Below are positions 1 to 7,702 of a stretch of DNA of 28,453 nt, in pieces. This stretch comes from a virus. Under the pieces are notes generated by a model, which had not been told where the DNA came from, did no database searches, and was given only the letters and a program-made list of their open reading frames with translations. Numbering within the stretch: the first letter of the stretch is position 1; every line of letters begins with the position of its first letter. The DNA lies in the IMG/VR virus record IMGVR_UViG_3300013126_000184, positions 1 to 28,453 of that record, one strand, 5' to 3'. The position numbers and the translations under genes are program-made.

Positions 1-316
1 ATTTTTAGGTTTACCATTCAACATAGCATCTTATGGTTTACTACTTGAAATAATTGCTAAATCAGTTAATATGGTACCAGATGAATTGATTGGTAATTTA
101 GGTGATGTTCATTTATATTCAAACCATATAGAACAAGCAAAAGAACAAATCGGTAGAGAACCGTATGAATTACCTACATTAAAAATGATGAAGACTGATG
201 AGTTCTTTAAAGAATTAGGTAATGATTTATCATTGATAACACATTTAGATAACACAGACTTTGTAATTGAAGGGTATAAATCACACGCAACAATAAAAGC
301 ACCTTTATCAAATTAA
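1..316 (+). CDS. thyA: Thymidylate synthase, 3' end only
   Basis: The gene is cut by the left edge of the window; the visible frame starts at base 2 and encodes about 104 C-terminal residues. It makes dTMP from dUMP with methylene-tetrahydrofolate, a common nucleotide-supply enzyme of T4-like phages. Three family landmarks are visible: LPFNIASYGLLLEI (the substrate-binding Asn region), GDVHLYSNHIEQA (the conserved H-Y dUMP contacts), and the C-terminal FVIEGYKSHATIKAP. The normal family ending after 'IKAP' is present, so the 3' end is complete. The catalytic Cys lies upstream of the window. The next small gene starts 2 nt after the stop codon. Confidence 0.93.
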   Translation, partial: FLGLPFNIASYGLLLEIIAKSVNMVPDELIGNLGDVHLYSNHIEQAKEQIGREPYELPTLKMMKTDEFFKELGNDLSLITHLDNTDFVIEGYKSHATIKAPLSN

Positions 317-318
317 TC

Positions 319-486
319 ATGGCGAATAGAAAGAAAGTTAAGGTTAGATTTCCAAATGAATATTTTTTTGATGAAATCGAATTAAATATGGATGAGTTTA
401 GACCAGAAAAAGAATTTAATGACCAAATTTTTGGTTGGTATGGTGATATCTACATTTCGATAGAAAAAGATTCACTGGAAGAGTAA
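319..486 (+). CDS. Small hypothetical protein, 55 aa
   Basis: A short ATG-started frame begins 2 nt after thyA and stops at 484-486, just before a terminator. It encodes 55 residues beginning MANRKKVKVRFPNEYFFDEI. It is basic at the N-terminus, then acidic and aromatic (FGWYGDIYISIEKD), with no membrane segment or known motif that I recognise. Tight coupling to thyA and the downstream terminator suggest that it is the last gene of the thyA transcript. I do not recognise its function. Confidence 0.65.
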   Translation: MANRKKVKVRFPNEYFFDEIELNMDEFRPEKEFNDQIFGWYGDIYISIEKDSLEE

Positions 487-506
487 AAATAAATTAAAAA
501 CTAAAT

Positions 507-537
507 AAAAGCACTATAATGGTGCTTTTTTTATTTT
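507..537 (+). terminator. Rho-independent terminator after the thyA operon
   Basis: The stem AAAAGCAC (507-514) pairs with GTGCTTTT (522-529) around a 7-nt loop and runs into a T-rich tract to about 537. It separates the thyA/small gene unit from the gene at 567, which has its own promoter-like element. Confidence 0.8.
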
Positions 538-543
538 TGGCAA

Positions 544-550
544 TATTTAT
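544..550 (+). promoter_or_regulatory. Candidate late promoter element TATTTAT
   Basis: TATTTAT lies 16 nt before the ATG at 567 and directly after a terminator, so a new transcript must start here. It is one of ten such elements in the window. Confidence 0.55.
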
Positions 551-566
551 TAGAAAACAATTTACT

Positions 567-809
567 ATGGCAAGAAATAACGATATATATAGTATTATAG
601 TACCAGCCACGGCACCTAACTTAACAGCACACACATATACTGAGATATATGGTGGAGATGCTGGTTGTACAATAGCTATTAATGGTGTAGTTATAGATAT
701 TGGTGCAGCATCAAGTATTAATTTACACATTAGAACAGTTAGTGGTGGAACTGGTTGTTATTTATTGGGTGACCCAATAAATGTATATACTGGAAGCCCT
801 AATGTATAA
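567..809 (+). CDS. Small Gly/Ala/Thr-rich phage protein, 80 aa
   Basis: The start at 567 (MARNNDIYSII) is preferred over an upstream non-AUG start at 519, because the upstream stretch would overlap the terminator and the promoter element. The protein is short, lacks lysine, and is rich in Thr, Ala, Gly, Ile and Val. Alternating hydrophobic residues suggest an all-beta fold (CTIAINGVVIDIGA, INLHIRTVSGGTGCYL). This composition is typical of small virion decoration or fibre-associated proteins, but that is an inference; I do not recognise a named family. Its own late-type element suggests expression with the structural genes. The stop overlaps a possible ATG (802) of the next gene. Confidence 0.7.
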   Translation: MARNNDIYSIIVPATAPNLTAHTYTEIYGGDAGCTIAINGVVIDIGAASSINLHIRTVSGGTGCYLLGDPINVYTGSPNV

Positions 810-834
810 AATAACCAAAAAATTAAATTATAAT

Positions 835-2010
835 ATGAAAAATAAACAAATAATCAACCCAATTGGTCTTAAAGGTAACGAAATACATGAGCGTCAATTA
901 TCTCTTATGGGTATTAAACCAATTAACGAAAGTGAAAATAAAGGCAATCACGCTGTTGAATTGACTAAAATTGGTCCAGATGGTAACGCTTATGCTATTA
1001 TCAGAGAAAACCATGAGTATTATATTAAAAGAACTGACAAAACAACTGGTTTAATGTTAGAAGATTTTAAATATATTGGTGGTTTACAAAACAAAAAAAA
1101 TGAAGCTTACCCATCTTATGCTAAAGCTATTAAACAATTAAATTTAAAATTTAAATCGTTGGCTGAAGCTTATAACAAAGGTGGTGATATTAACGTTTTT
1201 GAAGATGATAATTTATTGGAACATCATCCGTTAAAAGCTGACCAAGCATTGTCTGCATCAAAAGGAATTGGTGATAACCAAGAATATGTTGTTGACAAGA
1301 AAGGCGCACCATTATCAAACAAAGCAAAAGAAGGTAAAGAAGAAGGTCAATTTGGTGACAATATTGCCGATAAAAAAGTTGCTGATGAGTTTGAAAAAGT
1401 TAACGAAGGTTTTGGTATGGGCTTCACTGGTGAAGGTAACTTACACGGTAATAAACCTATGAGTGAATACGATGAAAAAGCTATGCAAAATTTCATTGAC
1501 CAATATGGTGAAGAAAAAGGTAAACAAGTTTATTACGCAACAGCAAACAAAGAAGATAGAGACCCAGAAACATTTAAGAAAAATGAAGGTATGACTTCTT
1601 TGGGTGATGATGTTGAATTAAATGAATATGAAGCTGCTATTGAAGAAATGATGGCTAGATATGATGAAGCTAAGTTTCCAGATTTAACTGGTGATGGTGA
1701 AGTTACTAGAGCTGATATTCTTAAAGGTAGAGGTGTATTTGAAGATGAAGATGTTGATTATACTATGGGTAAACATGATGACCCTAATCAATTACCTAAT
1801 CCACCTAAAGAAATTAATATACCAGAAGAATTACATGGTGGTCAACATGAATTGGATATCGATAAAGATGGTGATATCGGTTCTGATGACTTGAAAAAAG
1901 TTAGAGCTGGTGCTTTAGATGAAACGCATTATGAAGAATCTATTGAAGAAGCTATCAAAAGATTAGACGCACTTTTAGAAGGTGAATTAAAAAAAAAAGC
2001 TCTGAAGTAA
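835..2010 (+). CDS. Conserved phage protein with two EF-hand loops (N-terminal part of a frameshifted gene)
   Basis: The frame yields 391 residues from ATG 835. ATG 802 is an alternative in the same frame and would overlap the previous gene by 8 nt. The N-terminal region (about 40-112) has the pattern PDGNAYAIIRENHEYYIKR followed by YIGGLQNKKNEAYPSYAKAI. I remember this type from other uncultured T4-like phages, without a function. Residues 223-250 carry YGEEKGKQVYYATANKEDRD. Two calcium-type loops follow: DLTGDGEVTRAD (283-294) and DIDKDGDIGSDD (341-352), both with the D-x-D/T-x-D-G spacing of EF-hand or dockerin loops. The frame ends at 2010 immediately after an A10 run (1989-1998). The sequence in the -1 frame then continues open to 3434, so this is probably only the first half of one protein. 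Its place in a block of unnamed genes ahead of terL suggests a virion or assembly role, by inference only. Confidence 0.75.
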   Translation: MKNKQIINPIGLKGNEIHERQLSLMGIKPINESENKGNHAVELTKIGPDGNAYAIIRENHEYYIKRTDKTTGLMLEDFKYIGGLQNKKNEAYPSYAKAIKQLNLKFKSLAEAYNKGGDINVFEDDNLLEHHPLKADQALSASKGIGDNQEYVVDKKGAPLSNKAKEGKEEGQFGDNIADKKVADEFEKVNEGFGMGFTGEGNLHGNKPMSEYDEKAMQNFIDQYGEEKGKQVYYATANKEDRDPETFKKNEGMTSLGDDVELNEYEAAIEEMMARYDEAKFPDLTGDGEVTRADILKGRGVFEDEDVDYTMGKHDDPNQLPNPPKEINIPEELHGGQHELDIDKDGDIGSDDLKKVRAGALDETHYEESIEEAIKRLDALLEGELKKKALK

Positions 2011-3434
2011 ACGAAGAGACAAAATATAAGCTGAAAGTTGATGTACCAGCTGCACCAGCTCCAGCGGAACCTATTTCCGAACCAGCCGATGACGCTGGTT
2101 TCGGTGATTTTGGGGGTGAAGAAGAAGCACCAAAAGATGATAAACCGTTTGATGACGAACCATTTGATGCTGGTGTTGAAGCTAACGAAGAAGAAGACCC
2201 AAAAAAATTCATTGAACAGCTTACTGGAAAATTAGGTCAATCTTTAAGAAAATATACTGAAGAAAGAGGTGAACCAGATTTTGATTTGGAAAAATTCGCT
2301 ATTAATTCTTTAATTTCAGCAACACATACAGCTGAGATGGATGAAGAAGACAAAAAAGATATAATCAAAAAAATAAATAATGCTGGTGATGAGGATAATG
2401 AAGATAATAATTCCGATAATCAAGATGATACCAGCGATAATTCTGGGGACTTTGGCGACCTTGGTGATGGCGATGGTGGTAATATTTCAAATGATACCGC
2501 TAATAATGAAGAGGGTTTACAAGAACTTTCAGTCTATGAGGCTAAAATGGATAACCTATTCTTAGATGAACCAAAAAGAAACAATATGTTTCAACCAAAT
2601 TCAAACGACATTTTAAAAGAAGGTGGTGATGGCGAGGCACCAACTAGATATATGTTCTTCAGTAATTTAGAACAAATGAAAAGACAATGTGGTTTATTAT
2701 TAGATTTAGATGAAGGTCAAATCGAAGCAATATTAAACAGTGGTCATGATTGGGCTGCTGACCATATTGCAGAAGCAAAAAACAATATGGACCAAGTATT
2801 TGATTTCTTAATGAACGAAACAAAGGATGAGGACGATGAATATGCTGAATGGTCAAAACCTATGGAAGTTCAACAAGACGTTCCAGTTTCTAGCGAATTA
2901 GCTTACCATTTACAAAATGAAATTGCGTTGGGTGAATCAATATTTAGATATGGTTCAGATAAATTCTTTTCACTTATTAAAGAAGTTAAAACATTATACA
3001 GCAAAGGATTAATAACATTGAATGAAAATGATGCGTTTATTGTAAACGATTTTGATTTAGGTTATTTACAAGTTGGTAATGATAAAATTAAAATGAATTT
3101 TATTTTTGAAGAGGTTGAGGCTGAAGAATTAAATGAAGCTGAGTACCAAGGTAAAAAAGTAGAAATAGGTAAACCTAAAAGAGGTGGTTCTAAAAAATTC
3201 TACGTTTATGTTAAAAACCCTAAAACTGGAAAAGTTAAAAAGGTATCGTTTGGTGCTAAATCTGGTGGTGGTAATTTAGCTGTTAAGTTAAAAGACCCAA
3301 AAGCTAGGAAAGCATTTGCAGACAGACATAATTGTGAACAAAAAAATGATAAAACACAAGCTGGATACTGGTCTTGTCGTTTACCAAGATATGCTAAATT
3401 ATTAGGATTATCTGGTGGTGGTAGATTTTGGTAA
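1986..3434 (+). CDS. Conserved phage protein, C-terminal part reached by -1 frameshift
   Basis: This frame is open from 1986 to 3434 but has no ATG or GTG before the conserved segment FIEQLTGKLGQSLRKYTEER near 2209-2268. The first possible start is a TTG at 2286, inside the conserved sequence EPDFDLEKFAINSLISATHT. Translation therefore probably enters from the 835-2010 frame at the A10 run. The visible parts are an acidic, Pro/Ala-rich linker, the LTGKLGQ...SATHTAEM helix region, and a very acidic Asn/Asp/Gly stretch. A middle region (DLDEGQIEAILNSGHDWAAD) and a basic C-terminal domain follow: KKVSFGAKSGGG, then KAFADRHNCEQKNDKTQAGY and YWSCRLPRYAKLLGL with two conserved cysteines. I recall this C-terminal domain from other phage proteins but cannot name it. 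The full product would be about 870 residues. If no frameshift occurs, only 382 residues from TTG 2286 would be made. Confidence 0.7.
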   Translation: MKKKSSEVNEETKYKLKVDVPAAPAPAEPISEPADDAGFGDFGGEEEAPKDDKPFDDEPFDAGVEANEEEDPKKFIEQLTGKLGQSLRKYTEERGEPDFDLEKFAINSLISATHTAEMDEEDKKDIIKKINNAGDEDNEDNNSDNQDDTSDNSGDFGDLGDGDGGNISNDTANNEEGLQELSVYEAKMDNLFLDEPKRNNMFQPNSNDILKEGGDGEAPTRYMFFSNLEQMKRQCGLLLDLDEGQIEAILNSGHDWAADHIAEAKNNMDQVFDFLMNETKDEDDEYAEWSKPMEVQQDVPVSSELAYHLQNEIALGESIFRYGSDKFFSLIKEVKTLYSKGLITLNENDAFIVNDFDLGYLQVGNDKIKMNFIFEEVEAEELNEAEYQGKKVEIGKPKRGGSKKFYVYVKNPKTGKVKKVSFGAKSGGGNLAVKLKDPKARKAFADRHNCEQKNDKTQAGYWSCRLPRYAKLLGLSGGGRFW

Positions 3435-3447
3435 AAATTTATAAACT

Positions 3448-3897
3448 ATGGGAAGAATTGAAAAACAAAAAAGATTATTAATCGAGCGCAAAAACAAAAG
3501 TGTTTTAGGTCAACCAGAAATGGAATGTCCTAAACCCACTCAAGATTTAGAACTAAACACTAACAATAGAGATGCTGCTATTGAAGAAAAACATATTCAA
3601 TATGGACCATTGAATGTTGACGAACCAGCTGATTTTTGGGAAAAAATAGCTGACCATTGGAATACTACTGTTGAAGCAGCTAAAAAATCAAAATGCGGTA
3701 ATTGCGTAGCGTTTGATATCTCACCTAGAATGGTTGATTGTATGCCAGGACCAGTATCTGATAAAGATGGTAGATTAGGTTATTGTTGGATGCATAATTT
3801 TAAATGTCATTCTGCAAGAAGCTGTAGAACATGGGCCAAGGGTGGACCAATAGAAGAAGATTCAATATCTTATAAATGGCAAGAAAAAAAAGATTAA
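3448..3897 (+). CDS. Cysteine-rich conserved phage protein, 149 aa
   Basis: The gene begins 13 nt after the previous stop. It has seven cysteines, six of them in the C-terminal half: C83 and C86 (KCGNCVAFD), C98, C113, C120 and C126 (LGYCWMHNFKCHSARSCRTW). The spacing with aromatic residues suggests a metal or Fe-S binding core, resembling the high-potential iron-sulfur fold by pattern only. The N-terminal third is basic and polar. A segment DEPADFWEKIADHWNTTVEAA (about 58-78) precedes the Cys region, a layout I recall in many marine T4-like phages with no assigned function. The next gene follows after one base, so the two are probably co-translated. Confidence 0.75.
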   Translation: MGRIEKQKRLLIERKNKSVLGQPEMECPKPTQDLELNTNNRDAAIEEKHIQYGPLNVDEPADFWEKIADHWNTTVEAAKKSKCGNCVAFDISPRMVDCMPGPVSDKDGRLGYCWMHNFKCHSARSCRTWAKGGPIEEDSISYKWQEKKD

Positions 3898-3898
3898 T

Positions 3899-4918
3899 AT
3901 GAAACCTTATAAAGATAATAAAAACGGTAATATTATAAAAAGAGTTTTTGATGCTAATGTTGATTCAAATGAATTAACATGGCACCAAGACCACGAAGAT
4001 AGAATTGTAATTCCAATCAATGAGAATGATTGGAAATTGCAGTTCGATAACAATTTACCTATCGAACTATCTAAAAATGGTGAATATTTCATCCCAAAGA
4101 ACACATTTCATAGGGTAATTAAGGGGTCAACTGAGTTGGTTGTTGAAATTATCGAAACTCAATTTGATGAAGAAAGTGAGTATGAAGTTGTTGTTTTGTA
4201 TGAAACAATAGAGGAAGGTCGTAAAAAGAAAAAGAAGAAAAAGAAAAAAGATGCTTGTTACTATAAAGTAAGAAGTAGATATGATGTATGGCCATCTGCC
4301 TACGCTTCTGGTGCTTTAGTTAAATGTAGAAATGTTGGTGCTGCTAATTGGGGTAATAGTACAGATGAGTCATTTGGCGATGATTATGAACCGAGTTTAG
4401 AAGAAGAAAACTTAGAAGTTTATGAAGCGAAAAAGACTGATTTCTCAAAAGAAAAAAGCAAAGGACTTCATGGTTGGTTTGAAAGACAAGGTGGTAAAGG
4501 TAAATCTAAAGGTTGGGTTGATTGCAATACGTGTAGAAAAGACCCTAAGACTGGAAAGAAAAAATGTAAAACATGTGGTAGAAAAGAAGGCGAAAAAAGA
4601 GCTAAATATCCAGCATGTAGACCAACACCAGCATCATGTGGTACTAGAGGCAAAGGAAAGAAATGGGGTAAAAAATCTGCTAATGAAGACTTGAATCTAT
4701 CAGAAAATTTTAGTATATTTGATAAAAACTATTTAGCTATGAAATTACATGAAACATTCGGACATGATGCTGAGCCAATGATAGAGCCACAAGTGACACC
4801 AAAACCAAAGGTTGAACCTAAACCAAATGAAGTGCAACCTAATATTTCTCCAAGTAGAAGAGATAAACCGTTTCTTCCTATGCCAGAAGTAACACCAGAC
4901 CCAAAAGCTATTAAGTAA
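3899..4918 (+). CDS. Composite phage protein: cupin-like domain, K9 tract, two Cys-rich modules
   Basis: The protein has 339 residues with clear modules. Residues about 12-85 look like a single small cupin barrel: LTWHQDHEDR (28-35, with H29 and H32) and YFIPKNTFHRVIKG (63-76, with H71). A run of nine lysines (109-117) links it to a module with C120, WPSAYASGALVKCR (131-144) and NVGAANWGN. Residues 181-260 form another Cys-rich module: GLHGWFERQGG, then C209, C212, C223, C226, C240 and C247, with YPACRPTPASC. The C-terminus is Pro-rich. Both Cys modules recur in phage proteins that I remember, and they may bind zinc. The cupin may bind a metal or sugar-like ligand. No enzymatic role can be assigned. 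The stop and the next ATG overlap (TAATG). Confidence 0.75.
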   Translation: MKPYKDNKNGNIIKRVFDANVDSNELTWHQDHEDRIVIPINENDWKLQFDNNLPIELSKNGEYFIPKNTFHRVIKGSTELVVEIIETQFDEESEYEVVVLYETIEEGRKKKKKKKKKDACYYKVRSRYDVWPSAYASGALVKCRNVGAANWGNSTDESFGDDYEPSLEEENLEVYEAKKTDFSKEKSKGLHGWFERQGGKGKSKGWVDCNTCRKDPKTGKKKCKTCGRKEGEKRAKYPACRPTPASCGTRGKGKKWGKKSANEDLNLSENFSIFDKNYLAMKLHETFGHDAEPMIEPQVTPKPKVEPKPNEVQPNISPSRRDKPFLPMPEVTPDPKAIK

Positions 4919-5331
4919 TGAAGGATTTGTTTTTAATATATGTCAATAAAATAGGTAAAGATTACAAGGAAAATTACTTGTATGAATTTATATTTTCGGA
5001 CACTATTCAAAACATAGATGGTGAAGATTGGGACACCTTTCCAGCTTCTGGAAGGCCATCGGCACCACATGACCATTATATCAAAAAAGTTGGTAGATTA
5101 GAGTCTGAAATTAAATTTGATATGGTTCAAGATAGTGACACTTTTGCTGTTTGGGATGCTGTGGATGAGGTGATTGCGTTAGCTTGGGAAAACATTAACG
5201 CATATGATTCTTATCCAGAAAAAAGACTTTGTTTTAAATTTGGTGAACCATTAAATGAGGTTGAAGCCAAACTATATGAAAAAGACCTAATATTACAATA
5301 TAATAAACAAAATCATGAAAAACAAAAATAA
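4918..5331 (+). CDS. Conserved hypothetical phage protein, 137 aa
   Basis: The ATG shares one base with the previous stop (TAATG), which implies translational coupling. Notable segments are LFLIYVNKIGKDYKENYLYE, EFIFSDTIQNIDGEDWDTFP, ASGRPSAPH, and KFDMVQDSDTFAVWDAVDEV followed by IALAWENI. It is soluble and acidic with many aromatic residues, and has no membrane segment or signal peptide. I recall this type from uncultured T4-like phages, without a function. The start of the next gene lies 17 nt inside this one. Confidence 0.75.
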   Translation: MKDLFLIYVNKIGKDYKENYLYEFIFSDTIQNIDGEDWDTFPASGRPSAPHDHYIKKVGRLESEIKFDMVQDSDTFAVWDAVDEVIALAWENINAYDSYPEKRLCFKFGEPLNEVEAKLYEKDLILQYNKQNHEKQK

Positions 5332-6292
5332 AATAAACGAGGGTGATAAATTTGAATTGAGGGTGACACAAGATGATTTAAAAGACCCACAAACAACACA
5401 AAAATTAGCTGCGTTACAAAAGACGAATAAAAATTTAGAGGTAAAGTTATCAAAAGATAATGATACTCAATCAATATCTGATTTGTTTGAAACTGATGCT
5501 GTTATTGAACCGCAAGACCAAGCAACAATAAAATATTTATCTAACGTTAAAGATGTGAATACTGGCGAGGTGTCAAAACCATTCACAATTGCTGATAAAA
5601 ATTATCAAATGATTAGAGGTATCCACCCTAATGGTGAAATAGGTATGGCTGTTTATTGTTTAGATGATATGGATGACAATGGTAACAATATCATACATAG
5701 TATTGATGAGTTTGAACAAAAAATAGCATTACCAATGAAAGAAACATTGGAAATGGAAGTTGAAAAACATAAAAACGACACCTATGAAGGTTTTAAACAT
5801 TATTTAGTTAATAAACAAACAAACGAAGTAAGAAAATTTAAAACTATTGAAGAGATGCTTTCATGTAACAAAATGGAAGAAGAAGAATACATGAATGTTG
5901 GTAGATTTAAAAAATACACAAATGAAAGGTTATTCGGTGCTTCTAGAAGAAAAATGGAAACGTTAAATGAGGTTACCCCAACTGGTGAAGAATCAGATGA
6001 AGAAATGAATATAAAAGCTAAAAAATTGATGGACATGATATCAAAAAGAATACCTAAGAATATCATAGACACAATTAAAACACCGATAGCACAGAGAGAA
6101 GTTATCGCAGCTTTTGCTGAAATGATTGGTGTACCTAGAAATGGTTTATCTGGTTTGATAAACGGATTGAAAGATATTTCAAAACAAGAACCGACTAATG
6201 AAAATAAAATCATAACTAAAAATGAATTATTAGAGTCGGTTAATAAAAAAAGAAATGTTATAAAAACAATTAAAGTAAAAGATATAAAATAA
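5315..6292 (+). CDS. Conserved hypothetical phage protein, 325 aa
   Basis: The frame starts inside the previous gene (17-nt overlap) and its stop overlaps the next ATG by one base, so it sits in the middle of a tightly coupled operon. The N-terminal 60 residues are lysine-rich and polar. A likely globular region follows, with KPFTIADKNYQMIRGIHPNG and IGMAVYCLDDMDDNG, and then HYLVNKQTNEVRKFKTIEEM, consistent with an alpha/beta domain. The C-terminal third is helical (KAKKLMDMISKRIPKNIIDT, AFAEMIGVPRNGLSGLI). I recognise no catalytic motif. The context suggests a virion-assembly or head-associated role, as for its neighbours, but nothing in the sequence proves that. Confidence 0.7.
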   Translation: MKNKNKINEGDKFELRVTQDDLKDPQTTQKLAALQKTNKNLEVKLSKDNDTQSISDLFETDAVIEPQDQATIKYLSNVKDVNTGEVSKPFTIADKNYQMIRGIHPNGEIGMAVYCLDDMDDNGNNIIHSIDEFEQKIALPMKETLEMEVEKHKNDTYEGFKHYLVNKQTNEVRKFKTIEEMLSCNKMEEEEYMNVGRFKKYTNERLFGASRRKMETLNEVTPTGEESDEEMNIKAKKLMDMISKRIPKNIIDTIKTPIAQREVIAAFAEMIGVPRNGLSGLINGLKDISKQEPTNENKIITKNELLESVNKKRNVIKTIKVKDIK

Positions 6293-7593
6293 TGGCTGAT
6301 TATAAAAAAATAGCTGAAGAGGCGTTAAGAAAATCTAAAATGGGTAAACAAGTGGGTGTTACTAAACCACTTAATGAAAACGTATTATACCCAGAGGGAT
6401 TATCAGAGAGAATGCACCCAGAATTAGAAAATGACTTGAAAGAAAGAAAGCATTCATTGGGTAAACACCCTATATTTCCAGAAAGTCAAGATTCAACATT
6501 TGAGGAATCGGTTATGGGTGAAAGATTCACTGAAGTTGTTAATAGGTACAAAAGAGCGTTTGAATGTGATTCAATAGACAATAGAAGTTTAATGAGTAAT
6601 ATGATGCCATTGGTTTATGAAACTATTGGTTTAGAGACAAAACACAGAAAAGAACTTGTTGAATTAGCTGTTAAAATGATTAGAGAGGAATATAACATGA
6701 GCGAAGATGTTGTAGAGATTAATGCTGAATTGACTGATAACATTAACATGCAAGGTACAAAGAAAAACCCTAAACCAGTTAGGGTAGAAACCGAATTTGA
6801 TAATCATGATGCTATGGTAAATGCTAATAAAGAAGTTTATAAACGTAGGTTTCTTAATGCAATGACACAAGGTGCTGCTAAAAAATGTAGTCACATGTTT
6901 CATATGGTGGATGATGAATTAACTGGTATCGAACCACGTTTAGCTAACAAATACACTAAAATGATGGCTGCTGCTGATTACATGTATTATGTGATACCTA
7001 AAATGGAAAACGGTGTAAATGGTGGGGTTGTTAGAGTACAATTCCCAACTGCATCAAACCCAAAAGCTGTTATTTATGCTCAAGCAATGGTGTTTCCAGT
7101 ACTTATACATGAATTGGTAAAAGGTGTTATGGAATTATTGTCAGCGCATGGTTTACCGAAAGACAGAAACACTGGTGAATTTGTTATAGGTCAAGCTGAT
7201 TTCTTAGCTGCTGAACCATGGGATATGAGAATGGGTCCTGGGTTATGGGGTAGATTTACAAACGCTATTGAACCAGATGATTTTGAATTGAAGCACCACA
7301 TTTATAGTGAATTAGCCGCTTTACCAGTAGATGAATTTAATGTTAAAATGAGAGAAGTAATGGCTAACACTAAAGAAGGTAAAAATATTGTAAAAGAAAT
7401 CGCTAATAGAGTTAGAAAAGAACTTACTGAAGAAGAATATTATGAAGCTATGAATAAAATAGATACTTACGAGAGTAAAAATTCCGATGATTATTCCGAT
7501 GGTGAAGGCTTTGATTTTGATGAACTTATAGGTGGTTCTGACGATGATGATTCCGATGATGACGATGGTTTTAATTTTGATGAATTATTTTAA
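6292..7593 (+). CDS. Conserved phage protein with acidic C-terminal tail, 433 aa
   Basis: This is the last gene of the 835-7593 block, and its ATG overlaps the previous stop (TAATG). Residues 1-150 are helical and polar. The central part carries VVRVQFPTASNPKAVIYAQA and FPVLIHELVKGVMELLSAHG, followed by RMGPGLWGRFTNAIEP. The HEL segment resembles a protease motif superficially but lacks a full HExxH. The tail from about residue 398 is very acidic, with a nearly repeated hydrophobic motif FDFDEL ... FNFDELF on either side of an Asp/Ser run; such tails often act as binding peptides. I recall homologues in T4-like phages without a function. A hairpin follows at 7618. Confidence 0.72.
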   Translation: MADYKKIAEEALRKSKMGKQVGVTKPLNENVLYPEGLSERMHPELENDLKERKHSLGKHPIFPESQDSTFEESVMGERFTEVVNRYKRAFECDSIDNRSLMSNMMPLVYETIGLETKHRKELVELAVKMIREEYNMSEDVVEINAELTDNINMQGTKKNPKPVRVETEFDNHDAMVNANKEVYKRRFLNAMTQGAAKKCSHMFHMVDDELTGIEPRLANKYTKMMAAADYMYYVIPKMENGVNGGVVRVQFPTASNPKAVIYAQAMVFPVLIHELVKGVMELLSAHGLPKDRNTGEFVIGQADFLAAEPWDMRMGPGLWGRFTNAIEPDDFELKHHIYSELAALPVDEFNVKMREVMANTKEGKNIVKEIANRVRKELTEEEYYEAMNKIDTYESKNSDDYSDGEGFDFDELIGGSDDDDSDDDDGFNFDELF

Positions 7594-7617
7594 ACAAATA
7601 TAAAATAAATAATGTTT

Positions 7618-7639
7618 AAAGGCTCCATTTGGGGCCTTT
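7618..7639 (+). terminator. Hairpin terminator before terL
   Basis: AAAGGCTCC (7618-7626) pairs with GGGGCCTTT (7631-7639) around the loop ATTT, giving 9 pairs including one G-T. A long T tract is missing, so termination may be partial. It lies between the upstream block and the terL promoter element. Confidence 0.65.
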
Positions 7640-7675
7640 GTCATTTGAAATAAACGTTTTTACGTGATTTCAGCA

Positions 7676-7682
7676 TATTTAT
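7676..7682 (+). promoter_or_regulatory. Candidate late promoter element TATTTAT for terL
   Basis: TATTTAT lies 20 nt before the ATG at 7703, in the gap after a hairpin. The surrounding bases (CATATTTATTAATAAA) match the other elements in the window. Confidence 0.6.
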
Positions 7683-7702
7683 TAATAAAAAGAATAATAA
7701 TT

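Noticed and set aside
5800-6213. 137-aa minus-strand frame
   Set aside because: It is the antisense of the 325-aa gene, hydrophobic through Lys/Asn codon complement, and lies in the middle of a plus-strand operon.
6292-7593. Metalloprotease reading of the HEL segment in the 433-aa protein
   Set aside because: Only HEL is present; the second His of HExxH is missing, so no zinc protease is supported.
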